64,000 nt of DNA from Chlorops oryzae (GCA_020466095.1 CM035807.1:114247124-114311123); one strand, 5' to 3'; counted from the stretch's first letter, positions 34,401 through 46,895 are shown. Program-made: numbers and translations. Notes: generated by a model not told the origin, from the sequence alone.

Positions 34401-35460
34401 CCGAGCTTTAATCATAACTCATTGATTTAATAGTTCCGACCCCTGGCGAAATAGAAACCACAGTTGAAATGATTTTTCTAGAAAATCTACGACGTTCCTT
34501 GTGAAGGGGAAAAACCTTTGGGGTCTCAACTCGTCTTGGCTTAAGTAGGGTTTATCGAAGACCCATCCTATATAGGGCAACCATTAAATGGAATGCGGCC
34601 TGCTCGTCTTCAAGGTAAAGTCTACATTCGGACTCTTTGACCAGGTGTATTTAGGCGTCAGTCTCTTGATAGAAAGGAGACTATCCTCATTATATTTACA
34701 TGCAACCGAGGATCCTAGCATATTCTTAAAGGATGCATTTTTTTTTATACCTACTCTGTTTTCGTATGGCATACGTTACGCATACGTCAGGCATACCAAA
34801 AACAGAGCGTTGATTTTTTTCATATGAAAAACGTGAGGTTCGCTAGCATTTTTTTAAGTTTTCTCTATAAATCCTTGTAGGCCCATAAATTTTTATACAT
34901 CATTTTTAAGGTAATAAAACTAGCATGATTACAAAATTAAAAAAAAAAATTATAAGCGTCCCACTCATTGATATATTACCAGATTTATTTTTTAACATAA
35001 AAAAAAATAATGCAGTTTTACAACCACCCTATTAAAGATCGCTTTAACCGCTTTCCAAATTGCCCTTGTTCAAAGCAATCTAATGAAATTTGCCTACTCT
35101 ATGAGCATTTAAGTGTCACTAACTTCGATCAAAATTTTGCAATTTTGTAACCGTCAGCACCCTGTATCTATAACACCCGTTACTAAAAATGTGGGATTTT
35201 CATATACACGTATAGAGGTACTATACAAAAAAAATTTGAAAAGATTCGGAGACATCGTTTTCACATGGAATGCCCCAAATAAGGCTCCCTGCTCTTTTCT
35301 CCCAAAAAGGCGCTCATTTAGTGCTCCTATCGGAGCTCTCGGATTTATATCGGATTTAAGAGCATTTCTGCTCCAGAAAAGGAGTCTTTAGGAGTTCCGT
35401 ACGGACTCTTTTGGTTGGCTGGGTAGAGAACAGCGATGGGCTTACAAGCAAATTAAGAAA
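34401..35460. other. no gene recognised
   Basis: AT-rich. Contains GCATACGTTACGCATACG-type short repeats at 34770 and a GGAGCTC-rich patch near 35310-35400. Confidence 0.5.
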
Positions 35461-36227
35461 GTGCTAAGAAAGAGTTTTGTGCGTTAATACAACCAATTTT
35501 TTAATCAATATAACAAATTCGTTGTTAAAACTCAGCCTATCACACTTTTTGTTATATTAACAAATCGTTTAATTGGGACAATTACTCGAAGTATTAACAC
35601 TCACCAAAAATTTTCAATTAACGATTGATTTGTTATATCAACAACCAAAGGTATTAATAAAAATCAACCAATTATTTTAAATAAATAAAAAAGGAAAAAA
35701 TGCCTCATCTACATATTCCATAATAAAAATTTGAGTCTGCAAAGTCAGTTTACGGAAGATAATTATACATTATAACATCATAAACATATGTGAGCTAATT
35801 TTTGATTATTTTGTCCCTTCTTGTATGTAAGACCGCATAAAGCTAATGAGAATTTTAGAAAACTATTTATATGCACTTTCAAAAATTTCAAACAAAAGTT
35901 TTGTCAAGTGTTAATACTTTTGGTATTTAATACAAAAAAATAATCAACCAAATTTTTGTTCAAAATTTAACCCGGTAGCGCCTGAATTAAAAAAAATTAA
36001 TATAAAAAATTAAATGAAATATGAACTGGTTCAGGTAAATGGATGACAGAAAACGAACCATTTCAGTGATGCCATATGGCATCGCTAGGCGCTACCGGGT
36101 TAATATTACGAACTTTTCCCGAATTTCGTGACTTGTTTGAAATTTTTAATTGGGACAATTAAAAAACCGATGAATAGAGTTTAACAAACGCTATTTTTTG
36201 GAATTTTTCGTAGCCAGTTTTTCTGTG
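35461..36227 (-). mobile_element. TA-flanked MITE family C, copy C2, interrupted
   Basis: Inverted copy: the right end GCCAGTTTTTCTGTG at 36213-36227 is good, the left end (about 35461) is decayed. A 129-bp piggyBac-like insert interrupts it at 35971-36099. Confidence 0.8.
35971..36099. mobile_element. piggyBac-like MITE with TTAA duplication
   Basis: Perfect 13-bp ends CCCGGTAGCGCCT / AGGCGCTACCGGG, flanked by TTAA at 35967-35970 and 36100-36103. The sister copies C1 and C3 have the uninterrupted AATTTAATATTA site with one TTAA-type target. The CCC start plus TTAA is the piggyBac hallmark. Contains the palindrome ATGCCATATGGCAT. Noncoding. Confidence 0.88.
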
Positions 36228-37438
36228 TGTAGCAACGTCTTGACTAATAAAATGCTCTTTGTTTAACCCCTCTGCTGTCTTCTTGGGACTCCCGTTTGAT
36301 CTGAATGCGAATACAAAATCTAATATTGATTCTCCTCGAAAGGAGCAGCTTCGAATTCATTCAGAATGACATCATATTGGATATTTTCTCAAAACACTTT
36401 TACAAAATGTAAAGAAAAAACATATTTTCCGTTTTGAGGTATTTCGCAATAAAAGAAATTACTCAAAACTCTTACTCATTAGGCTCGATATATGCGAATT
36501 GAATCCCCTGAGATTTCGCATTAATCGAGCGGGCGCAATCACAAGAAATAAAAAATTTTAAAACAAATGAATGGAAATGAATTTGAGTCTTTGCGGCAGA
36601 AATGAGATCAGGAAATAAACTTGAAGCTTCCCCTAGTCATAGGGCGACAGATGACGGGCAAGCGGATTCATCAAGTTCAGAGTTCCAGAGCTCGATTTGT
36701 GGTTTCGCTGTGAGGGATTTTTTTTTTCTTATCGCGCCTATAGTAAGTGAAGCAATGCATTGGATTTATGCATATAAGTTGGAAAATTATAAGAATGAGA
36801 AAAATCACTGCCAAGAAAATAAAGGCATATGACGTCGTGATATTGGAAACTACCTACAAATATGTATGTATGAATATAATTATACGCTTCGTATCGTGGT
36901 ATGTAAAGCTCACGCAGCCAACTGTCATATTAACACGATGGACGACGCATCAGTGATTTTGCTGTGCGATTGTGAAAATTGTTGAAATTAATTTTTTCAC
37001 TCGACGCTTTTGAACTCGTTAATGGTTGGTCTCTTTGCCCTCAACATGGCATTTCGGTCGTTACGCATGGCAGATGTCATTATTTTGTATGTTTTTTTGG
37101 TAGGGCTTTTGAGTTAAGATCACATGCCGAAACGTCGGAAATGGAAAATAAATTCGATTCGAAAAAGGAGTTTTTTCTTATTTACTTATTATTTTTGAAG
37201 TGTTTTTATAGGGGAAAAAGGTGTGCGCTTCGGTTGTTATTTGTTACATGTAAAGCTTGCCAACGTAGCTTTTTAATTGCTATGTTGACATTTAATGAAG
37301 CATAAAATAAAAGAATGAAGAATCGTCACAGTTGGAAAGGTTTGATCAACTAAGAACGGACAAAATATCGACCGGTTTTTATACACAGCGTATGCAGGGT
37401 ATATTAGTTTTATGGTCATCTTGTAACAGCTAGAACTA
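36228..37438. other. no gene recognised
   Basis: AT-rich. A short GC-richer stretch at 36600-36715 carries an open frame (SSSSEFQSS) without homology that I can see. A tail-like TATGCAGGGTATA sits at 37390. Confidence 0.5.
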
Positions 37439-38759
37439 CATAGAAAAACTGGCTACGAAAAATTCCAATTAATGATGTTTGTTAAACTCGATTCATCGGT
37501 TTATTAATTGTCCCAATTAAAAATTTCAAACAAATCACGAAATTCGGGAAAAGTTCGTAATATTAAATTTTGAAAAATAAATTTGGTTGATTATTTTGTT
37601 GTATTAAATACCAAAAGTATTAACACTTGACAAAACATCAGCTTGAAATTTTTGTTATATTGAACACCGAAGGTATTAACACTCGACAAAAATTTTGTTT
37701 GAAATTTTTGAAAGTGCATATAAATATTTTTCTAAAATTCTCATTAGCTTTATGTATTCCATTATATTAAATACCAAAAGTATTAACACTTAACAAAACA
37801 TTTGCTTGAAATTTTTGTTATATTGAACACCGAAGGTATTAACACTTGACTAAACTTTTGTTTGAAATTTTTGAAAGTGCATATAAATATTTTTCTAAAA
37901 TTCTCATTAGCTTTATGCGGACTTACATACAAGAAAAGAAAAAATAATCAAAAATTAGCTCACATATGATTATGATGTTGTAATCAGTGCCCGGATTTGA
38001 AAATTTTTAAATGTGGTAGATTTTTAATGAAGAAGTAGTAGATTTTTTTATAGAAATGGTAGATTTTTATAAAAAGTGGTAGATTTAAAATTGATTAAAA
38101 TAGTAATACAATATATCACATCTGATCCTTTAGAAAATTGGGAAACTTACGTTTTTAGGTATTTTATCTTATTAAAAAAATGTGTCAATATTTATTGGAT
38201 GTGCCAATACTGCAATTCTTGACAACTTTCTTGACAAAAGGAAGCTGCAAACATATTTTTCAATAGCACATAACATTGAAGCACATTTTTTATGCTCTCA
38301 ATTATTTTAAATGATCATAAAATAAATAAAACTAATGCATAAATAATGAAAAAAAAAGTGTTAGATTTGGACCTAGCGTGGTAGAAGTGGTAGAAAGTGA
38401 AAATAGTGGTAGATCTACCACTAAAGTGGTAGAAGTCCGAGTACTGGTTATAACGTATAATTATCGTCCGTAAACTGACTTTGCAGACTTAAATTTTTAT
38501 TATGGAACATGTAGATGAGGCATTTTTTCCTTTTTTTATTTATTTATTGAAAATAATTGGTTGATTTTTAATACCTTTGGTTGTTGATATTACAAATCGT
38601 TGTTTGAAAATGTTCATTGAGTGTTAATACTTCGAGTAATTGTCCCAATTAAACGATTTTTTAATATAACAAAAAGTGTGATAGGCTGAGTTTTAACAAC
38701 GAATTTGTTATATATTGATTAAAAAATTGTTTGTATTTACACACAAAAGTTTTTCCGTG
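37439..38759 (+). mobile_element. TA-flanked MITE family C, copy C3, interrupted
   Basis: Left TA-CATAGAAAAACTGGC, right TTTTTCCGTG-TA. A 200-bp block with TATTAACAC and ACCGAAGGT is internally repeated (37595-37900). The hAT-like B3 is inserted at 37985-38446; C1 shows the uninterrupted version. Confidence 0.82.
37985..38446. mobile_element. hAT-like MITE, copy B3, inside C3
   Basis: Ends CAGTGCCCGGATTTG / AAGTCCGAGTACTG. Flanks GTTGTAAT (37977-37984) and GTTATAAC (38447-38454) share six of eight bases, a decayed 8-bp duplication. 462 bp, fewer internal tandem units than B2. Confidence 0.85.
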
Positions 38760-38765
38760 TAGAGA

Positions 38766-38845
38766 GTCAATATTGTCGAGACGGTGGGTATATCAAAGTC
38801 GGGCTTGACCGCCTTCAGCCTTCTTACTTGTGTATTTTTGTCTTC
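38766..38845 (-). repeat. head fragment of the ACAAGTAAG...GGTATAAA repeat
   Basis: Minus strand reads ACACAAGTAAGAAGGCTGAA then GCCCGACTTTGATATACCC, the same start as 46455-46505. Only the head is present. Confidence 0.6.
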
Positions 38846-39630
38846 AGAACAGAAAATATTAAAACGAAATTTAAGCAAGGAAAATACGGAAATTGAAGTT
38901 ATTTTGATTAGCATTGGAATTGTGTAATGGCAACATTTTTCAAAGTCATTAACGACATCGCTTCGAATAAGAGCTTAAGAAAGAAGGAGAAGTAAAAAAA
39001 AAAAAGTAAAAATGTCAGTCACGCGAACGTCTGCAAGTCAAGATTTTGACTAAGAATTCAACATAAAGGCGCAGTTTATATTTGGGGGGAAAAATATCGA
39101 CAGTCCAGGCAAGCCTTCAAATTTGTTATCCGGGTGTGGTCATTAGCTTTACAAAATTCTTAAAGACAAACAGTTTCGTATTACGAAAATGTACAAGAAC
39201 AGCGAGAAAACGCAGTGATTCATAGTCTGGAAGCCTGTCAAAAAGCTTTTGTGCTGACATCGTTTCTTCTTTTTTTTTCAATTGCTGAAGGTTGGAAGAA
39301 AGCGGATATTTTTTGCAATCCTCCTTAGAGGATGTCATACATCAAACGATGTTCTTAACCCATTTAAAGTCAATACTTATGCCACACACTTGTCAAAGGC
39401 TTATTTAAAATGACGAAGTAAAGAGTTATGGGAGTTATTTTTCTACACGTTTCTAAGCCTTTAATGGATGATAATAGAATAAAATGTCACCAAAAAAAAC
39501 CTGTTTCCGTTTTTTTTTTTTTTGCTTTTTTTCTGCTATTTTTCTATTGCTTTAAAGCAGTGGTGTCCAAATCTTTACATTGACTTTCGTACCTGCATTT
39601 GTGCATGCGCTGTGGAATCCTGCTATGAGT
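38846..39630. other. no gene recognised
   Basis: AT-rich with T runs at 39271 and 39508. Confidence 0.5.
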
Positions 39631-40540
39631 CCCTGCATTTATTCGAACTAATCCCCGACTAGTCACAAAACTACCAGGACTTTCCCTTTTAATTTGCCAA
39701 CCAATGCTTTAAACTGTCTTTTTTAACATTGAGATGTCATTGAAAATAAACACTTCCACATTTAACTACTCCAGTAGTAGACCTACTATAGACAATTAGA
39801 GGTTCATTGTCCCATATGTACCAGTTAGTCTTGGAGTGCTTCAACTACTCCACAAGTAGACCTACTGTAGTCAATTAGACGTCAGTTGTCCCATACATAA
39901 TAGGTGGTCTAAACTTCGTCTAGACCACTTACTTCTACTCAAGGTCTAGTCAAAGGGCGTAGCGAGAGAAAGAGTGCTTTGGTAGCGCTTATATTTGTCA
40001 CAGTGGTATATTGAGCAATTATAAGACATTAACCGAAAAAAAATTTGGGGGGGGCAAGAAGAAGTTTAGAGAGTTTTGGACCAAAACCCATAAAATCGAA
40101 AAAATTCATGACGTCCGATTTCGATGAAAATTTATATATACAATAAGTGAAAAATTCTAAGAAATTTAAACAATTAAAAAAAATACTGATTACAACTAGT
40201 CTAGTTTGGGTCTAGTTCCAAACTGGTCCAAAAAGGACTAGTTGTAATAATTTTTTTTTTTATTCTATATATAAACTATCATCGAAATCGGACGTCATGA
40301 ATTTTTCGGATTTTTTGGGTTTTTGGTCCAAAACTCTCTAAACTTCCCCACAAATTTTTTTGGGCTAATGCTCAATATACCACTGTGGCAAATAAAAGCG
40401 CTACCAAAGCACTCTTTCTCTCACTACGCCCTTGGTCTAGTCATTTCTCATACATCAAAGCTTTAAATATCGACTAGTAATATTTCGGGTAGCCTCAGAG
40501 TACGCCTTCTTGGTAAATTGACACCTTCATTACTGCAGGG
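39631..40540. mobile_element. CCCTGCA-ended element D3 carrying a foldback insert
   Basis: Left CCCTGCATTTATTCGA, right TTCATTACTGCAGGG; ends resemble D1. Left of the insert a CTACTCC-AAGTAGACCTACT block is tandemly doubled (39766-39823 and 39844-39897). Without the 39953-40433 foldback the element is about 420 bp, the size of D1. Confidence 0.65.
39953..40433. mobile_element. foldback transposon, ~180-bp inverted arms, 10-bp target duplication
   Basis: Left arm 39953-40147 and right arm 40262-40433 are inverted copies: AAGGGCGTAGCGAGAGAAAG outward, then GCTTTGGTAGCGCTT, CAGTGGTATATTGAGCA, AGTTTAGAGAGTTTTGGACC and ATGACGTCCGATTTCGATGA. GGTCTAGTCA flanks both sides perfectly (39943-39952, 40434-40443). 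A 9-11-bp duplication with long arms fits Mutator-like or FB-type foldback elements. Loop of about 110 bp, no ORF. Confidence 0.92.
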
Positions 40541-40995
40541 AGTTACACTGGTTTGCTGCGTCGACAGAGTTTTCTCTCTCAAGCACATTTTCTTGGGAAA
40601 TGGAATTTTGGACAATACTGCTTTAAGGGTCAGTTGAATATGATCGTTCGTCTGCGCCCGTTTGGGTACAACAGCTGCAAATGTGTAAAAGTTGAATGAC
40701 CCTTTTAATACCACTGTTAATGGTGGGACAATCATTACGTGACAATAGTCAATTAAGGCTCAATGGCCCTTCCCTATTAGAAGGATACTTTCAATATTAC
40801 AAAATTCCCCCAGAGGCGCCCACTGTTTACTGACAACTTTTAATGGCAAAGAACTTTTTCGATTCACATATCCCATTGGAAATTCCCAACATAATTAACA
40901 CATAATTATTTTAATTACCCCCTTCAACGGTTCAATTGACACCAATATAAATAAATAAATCATCAGTTTAAGTTTATTTAACTTTTATGGCTTAC
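40541..40995. other. no gene recognised
   Basis: Sequence immediately 3' of the 42-nt exon on the minus strand; no second exon seen. Confidence 0.5.
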
Positions 40996-41037
40996 CTTCT
41001 TGTGCGAAGCAATCACCTTCAGTCTGACTGTACGGAC
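40996..41037 (-). CDS. probable 42-nt micro-exon, perhaps an upstream exon of spire
   Basis: On the minus strand a long pyrimidine tract ending ctctcttccttttt-ag precedes 42 nt, followed by AAG|gtaagc; both splice sites are near consensus. The exon is a multiple of three. Two frames are open. In phase 0 it reads VRTVRLKVIASHKK and would join the next known spire exon (14254-14395, which enters in phase 0) as ASHKK-ILHSLAV. In phase 2 it reads PYSQTEGDCFAQE, whose YSQ resembles the GYSQ that lies just before this point in human SPIRE1, but that phase cannot join 14395 directly without a further exon. It could also be a cassette or 5'UTR exon, or belong to another minus-strand transcript. The exon call is moderately firm; the assignment to spire is an inference. 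Confidence 0.5.
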
Positions 41038-44000
41038 CTAAAAAGGAAGAGAGAAAAGAAAAGGTAAAGTTAGTCACTGTAATTTTTATTGCTTTAATTC
41101 ACGACAATTACAATTTCAATTTGAATTTCTTTTCATTTGCATATAATTTAGCCCCCCTCCCCCCTCATTAATGACCGATTACGTGATCTTGAGAGTATTA
41201 CAATGATGATAAAACGATTGAAAGTACATCTCGTCGCTGCCTGCACTTACAATAGACCTATCCTTACTTAGTAACTGCCTTTTTTTTTAACAACTAGATG
41301 CAAATGAAATTTTCGCCTGATAAGCGTTTTATGAACGAGCGAAATCTCGACGAAAAAGTTCGTCGAACTCGGGTTTTGGTCACGCGCGAATATTCAATGA
41401 GTGTCTTCAAAGCCACACTGATTGGTGGCTACACGGGTGATGGGTGGTGCAGGGGGATGTAAGATCGGCTTAACGCATAACGAGATCTTTATGCGGTAAT
41501 TGAGATAAATTTATATACCATACTATAGGCAAAACGTAATCGGACGGACAATGAGGAGAGTACGCTGGACCAAGCATACATAGTATGTAAATCATCAAGT
41601 CATGAAATTCAGAAAGAGAAAATTATTCCAATCAAATGACATCATGTTTGCATATATACAATGTAAAATATATATATATATAAATATTGAAGAGATAAGA
41701 GACGAGACAAGGAGAAGAGTTGAGTTGAGTTTCGCATCCAGTAATCAGCATAAATAAAAACCTTAAATGCTCACATAATGAAGACGAATATTTTTTGACC
41801 GTTTAATGTCCGTGAAATTAAATGCTGAATTTTGGGATTTCGATTAGATTATTCGCGGAGCTTTTTGGTGCGTTTTTTGTGATTTTTTTTTTTGGAAAAT
41901 AATCAATTTGAAGTCAAAGCACACATCGTAGGTTAGTGTTGAAGAGTTTCGGCTTGGGTCTTGATCTTACCGAAGCCAGTCCGATGAGCTTCTATCATTA
42001 AATTTGATCTTTTCATTTTCATCAAAAGTTGTCGTGCAAGCAATTTAAGAAAGTTTAAATATGACAAAAGTTTCTTGACCAAAGCTCTTGAATTCAAGCT
42101 GAGAAAGGAGGCTTGATGTGCAAAGAATTTTTCGGTTATAAGCAACAACAAAAATGTATGGAAGTCTGCTTTAAAAGCGAGGAATTCTTCTATCGAAATG
42201 ATCTGGGGTACGCTCAAGAATGACAAAAATAAGTCTGGATGACTTAGGACCGTTTTTGCTACGGCTCCGAATAAAATTTTTCCTTGCCAAAAAAAAAAAA
42301 TTTTTTATGAAAATTTTGAAATTTTCCGAGGCTATCGTAATGAAAAACTTAAACCGGAATAGTAGCAAATGGACCTTAAAGAATGAAATTGTTATATATG
42401 TATGAGCTCCATTTGAAAGGGGAACCCTATATAGATCACCTTTTTTTCAGCTTTCGGAGGAGCTTCTTGTTTTTTTTTATTACTGATTGATATCGACTAT
42501 TAATTTTTCCATACTGAAATTAAATCATTAATTAAAGCCCAAAATCCAATATTGCGAGAGCCCGATGCGAGAGTGCGCGACGTCACGAAAATGTTTTGCG
42601 TCACACATTTCAATCTCCAATGAGAGATGATAGCGCATAACTTCGTTTCTAGTAATGCAATATTTGAACCGAGTACTCATCTAACGAGTACCAAGTACTC
42701 ATAAAAATAATACGCTATCACTTGAGTTTAAATTTTAATTCAAAATATTCAAAAATTTTCAAAAAATTTTCAAAATGAACCGAAGCTCGCGAAATATTTT
42801 AAAAGCTCATTTTCACGGAACAGTGAACAGTTTTTGTTTTATTAGTTCAAACGAGTACCCAATAGCGAGTACTCAAAAAATAACTACATCATTTAACCTG
42901 TCAAATTGCCTCGCAACGAGAAATATTCAATTTTTCAAAATTTTCTAGTTTATGCATTCTATCTTATCATGATATGTTATAAGTACTTGAGCCACTAATT
43001 ATGTATCGAGCAATTTTAGTTATGATATCATGAACTACTCACATCAGCTGTTTCTGTGGTGAAAATTTAAACTTTTTAGATATCGGTCATATTCGACGAA
43101 TGAGTACTCTGCTTTAGCGTTCCTCAATAATTATGAGCAAATTTTATCTAAATTATTTATTTTATAAAATAACATATTTGCTGTAAATATTTAATGAGTT
43201 CTTATGTAAATCATTGATTTTACACTTAATATAGCGATTTAAACAAAATTTTTTTTTACAATTTTATTCAAAGATTAGTAAAATATTTGTTTAGACCGGA
43301 ACCTGTAATTTTAGGGGTGCCTACGTTTTTGATTTTTCCATAAGAATGCTGCACAGGGGCCTCTTCAATTCAACACACATTTTTTTGCAGTTGCCATCTA
43401 TAGTACTATATGCTATTCGAAAGCTTATGGGGTGGCAAAAATTTTTAGCAATTTTTTTTCAAAATTTTTGAAATTAGTTTTAGTAGTCGCGCTCGAGCGA
43501 TCGTGCTAAAAGAATTTTTTGACACTTTGAGTCATATAGGTCCATAAGTAAAATTTCTTGGATTTCGAGCCGTCAAGATCTGAGCTAAAATGATCTATAC
43601 TTTTACTTGCATGTCACATTAAACGCATGCGTTATCTCGAACCAATCTTTTTGACTGTCAGATTCTCCGAGTCACTGAAGTCGATTTTTATCGAATAGTG
43701 GAAATTTCAGAGCAAATTCCCATTTGGCGTGAACTAATAAATTTCAATTCTTCTTACTATTTTATTTCCACTGAACATTAAAAAAAAAATAATGCAGTCA
43801 AAATCAGATAGGTGAAATTTCCATGGCCACCATTTTGCAAAAAAAAAAAAATTGGCCAATGATTTGATTTCACGCCGTTATTCATTTCGTTACGGACCAC
43901 TATGGAGACTCGTTATAATCGTGCAGCCAGAAACACCTACAAATTTTTTTCTTGAGCATCCATTTATGAGGCCAGAACTTTTAGGAACTTCCTCATATGC

Positions 44001-45950
44001 AAAATTCAAGTGCTTCTTTATTCCACTTCCATTCATTCCTAACACAAAAAAAACTAAATTGACAAACCTTTTTGTGTTTTCTGTCAGGAATTTTTTTTAA
44101 AAAAGGTCCAAAAACAGCCTCGCCAATGGGACAACCCCCCTTAAGACCATAATCCAAATATAATATTGCAATCATAGCGATCATCGAATATTTTTTTTTT
44201 TGCATATCTCTAAGATTCGCACGTACTTCAATAGAAAATGTCAATAGAAAATGGGAATAAATCGAGAGAAATTTTTCGAAGTCAATATTTGAAGAATTTC
44301 ACATTTTTGATTGAAAAAAATTTTAGTTTTCGTATTTGCCGAACCACTTAAGAGATGATAATGGCGATAATGGAGTGAAGAAAGTTAAACTGGTCGAAGT
44401 GTTATAAAAGACATAAAATATTCCCCTCTTGAGGGAAGTATTCGGCAGGTCTTAAGATGAAATAAACCTCTCAAAGGTATAAAAAATTTTGACTTTTCCC
44501 ATTCATAGGCGCTCATGCCAAAAAAAAATATTACAATAAATAATAAAATAATAAAAAACATTTAAAAAAAAACTGAAAGAAAGCCTCAAGTGACTTTCGA
44601 ATTCGCTTTGCTAAGCGTTGATTTTTTCTTTTTTTAGTGGAACCATGAAAATTTCGACACGTGTAAAGAACTCAAAAGCCTAGTCGGACTCAAACCGATT
44701 TTTTGCAATTTTAAACCAATTTTTATTCCAGTTTTTTTTGCAAATGAAAAAAAAAAATATATAAACAAACAAACAAAAATAACGCAAAGTATTTTAATTA
44801 AAATGCCGACATAGTGGAAAATCGAAAAATAAAAATAAAAAATTATAAAAACAAGGAAAATTCCAAACAAACTTGAACACGTCAAATTCATTCACGTTTT
44901 CGACCAGTTCGTTTCTTTTAATAGACACATGCCGGCTTGTGTGCACCGCCCGGCAAATCGGAACCACATGCACGGATTGAAGCCGCCACTGTGAACCCCG
45001 TGCCCCGTGCATCGGTCATTCGCGTTCGCACTAGTACGACCATTCAGTGCTATATTCTCCGCATTCGGTAATCAACGCTATCGACTGCTTCCATCGATTA
45101 TTGGCAGAGCCATTGAAAGTGAAACCAGCAAATTAGACTGGACTGCGACATTTTGCGGTGAGGTCCGACAATTCATTTGGGTGCCCCAAACAAACACACG
45201 CTATCGTCGTCGTCGTCATTGTCTACGGAAACCTGTGTTGTTGGCCATGCAAAGTCTTTGCCGCGCCACTGACTCGGAAAATATGATTGCGCGCTGTAAG
45301 ACGCCCGAAAAACAGTTAGAGCGTTTAACCAGCTAATGGAGCTTAGACCAAATGAAAATTCCATTATTGAGTTTTCAATTGGCGTTTAACGAAAATGGTC
45401 AATTGGCGCCTAACAAGTGCAATTAAATGCCGTAAGCAATGCGAAAAGACTGACTCGTAATTGATGCGAATTTTTAATTACGGAAAATTTGTGAAAACCG
45501 ATTGTTGATTTCTTCCGTTTTTTTTTTTTTGCTTTCGGAATTATACTGATACCACTACGGAGCGCCAGAGAGTCGACCATTTGGATGAAGAAATAATATT
45601 TCAATTAGGTATTTTGACCATGAAATGGCTAATTGGAAAAGCCTTGCATTGATTTTTATCGGTGAATGGTTTTTTTCTTTAATGATTGAACGGAGGAATC
45701 AGCGTGATATTTATGGTAAATTAAATACTCGTACATGAGAGATAATTAAAGAAAGGATAGGTTAAAATCGCTCAGGGAAGTAGCTGATGGGGAGAGCTAT
45801 CATCGCCTGAAATGGGAAGGGAATTCTTTTTGTCGAGGAACCAAGGAATGGATGCCATCGAATTGAGGAAATCTCAAATCAATAGCAAAAGGTCTTGGGT
45901 ATAAATGGCAAAGGTACAATTTTCAATGCTTTTAGATTTGTTATGCTTAC
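41038..45950. other. 4.9 kb without a recognised gene
   Basis: AT-rich, (TA)n at 41666-41682, A-runs. The only compositional departure is 44900-45350, GC-richer, with open frames on both strands (one of 109 codons from 45007) that show no family I know. It could be a promoter or 5' exon region for the minus-strand transcript with the 41-kb exon, but I see no decisive element. Confidence 0.45.
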
Positions 45951-46260
45951 CCTGCAGGAAGGCAGGTCGCCATATGGCCCCATGTCTATACTGACGTCAA
46001 TATAGACAAGAGAAACTGTTCTGTCAAGAGGTATAGTTCATCTTTATTGACCATGTCAACAACGTGTCTCCTTATAAAGCGAAAGAGTACTCCTTTTTGT
46101 CTACATAATAGTACCGATGTCAATAGTTCGTCAATAGTTTTTCGGTCTACTGTTGACATTCAATGACAACTCAATGTTAAATGTCAATAACGCAAAGCAT
46201 CGCGACGGGTATAACTTGTCAGTAGTACTGTATAGATTCACTATTGCCATTTCCTGCAGG
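45951..46260. mobile_element. 310-bp element with CCTGCAGGAA ends
   Basis: CCTGCAGGAAGGCAG left; inverted right CCTGCAGGAAATGGCA. The terminal CCTGCAGG is itself palindromic, so evidence rests on the extension and on internal GTCTATACTGA/ACTGTATAGATTC pairing. No target duplication found. Confidence 0.5.
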
Positions 46261-46449
46261 AAAGTGCTGTATGTCTATGAAAAACTGGATTGATGGAAGG
46301 AATGCAATGCTTAGGTGAAGTTTCTTGCTTTTCTTTTATCGAAATTTCTACGAGTTCTACTTTTTATAAAATTTTTCCTCTTTAGCATTCCCAATTTTGA
46401 ACGCTTTGAGCTTTAACAAGAATTTACACGCTACTGGTTGGTAAAACAA

Positions 46450-46895
46450 AACAAACAAGTAAGGGTGTTAAAGTCAGCCGAGCCTGACCATACAATACCC
46501 GACACAGATATGTATGTATGCTTGAATATTATTTTTCAATAAGCCCAAAGACTAATTTCTCGAAAAAAATGCAATTTCTGGGCAGTTTTAAGATTTTTGT
46601 GGCAGACCCTAGTACTGAAAGTACCCCTAAAAATGGTCCGATCGGGTCCATTCTCGAACTTGTTCTTACTCATGTCCCCATGAGCACGCATACCAAATTT
46701 TGTCAAGATAGCTCAACTCCTTCGATAAGATAACTGTATACAAACAGTCAGACAGAAGGACGGACATTTCTAACTCGAATCCCTAGTAACTCTGATCATT
46801 TCTATATAGTCTATATCTCCACTGGTTCTGGCTGTTACACATGTACGCACAAATGCAATATTCTTTCGAAACAAAGTGTGTCAGGTATAAAAAAG
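46450..46895 (+). repeat. dispersed repeat ACAAGTAAG...GGTATAAAA, copy 2 (complete)
   Basis: Head AACAAGTAAGGGTGTTAAAG, then a GAGCCTGACCATACAATACC block, ACCAAATTTTGTCAAGATAG, CAGTCAGACAGAAGGACGG, ACTCTGATCATTTCTATATA and the end TGTCAGGTATAAAAA. Nonautonomous, noncoding. Confidence 0.7.

Noticed and set aside
36602..36832. Frame with SSSSEFQSS that could be an exon (donor GCT|gtgagg)
   Set aside because: No acceptor context or homology; plus strand, opposite to the only gene seen.
45007..45336. 109-codon open frame on the plus strand
   Set aside because: No domain, no splice context, opposite strand also open; explained by GC-richer composition.
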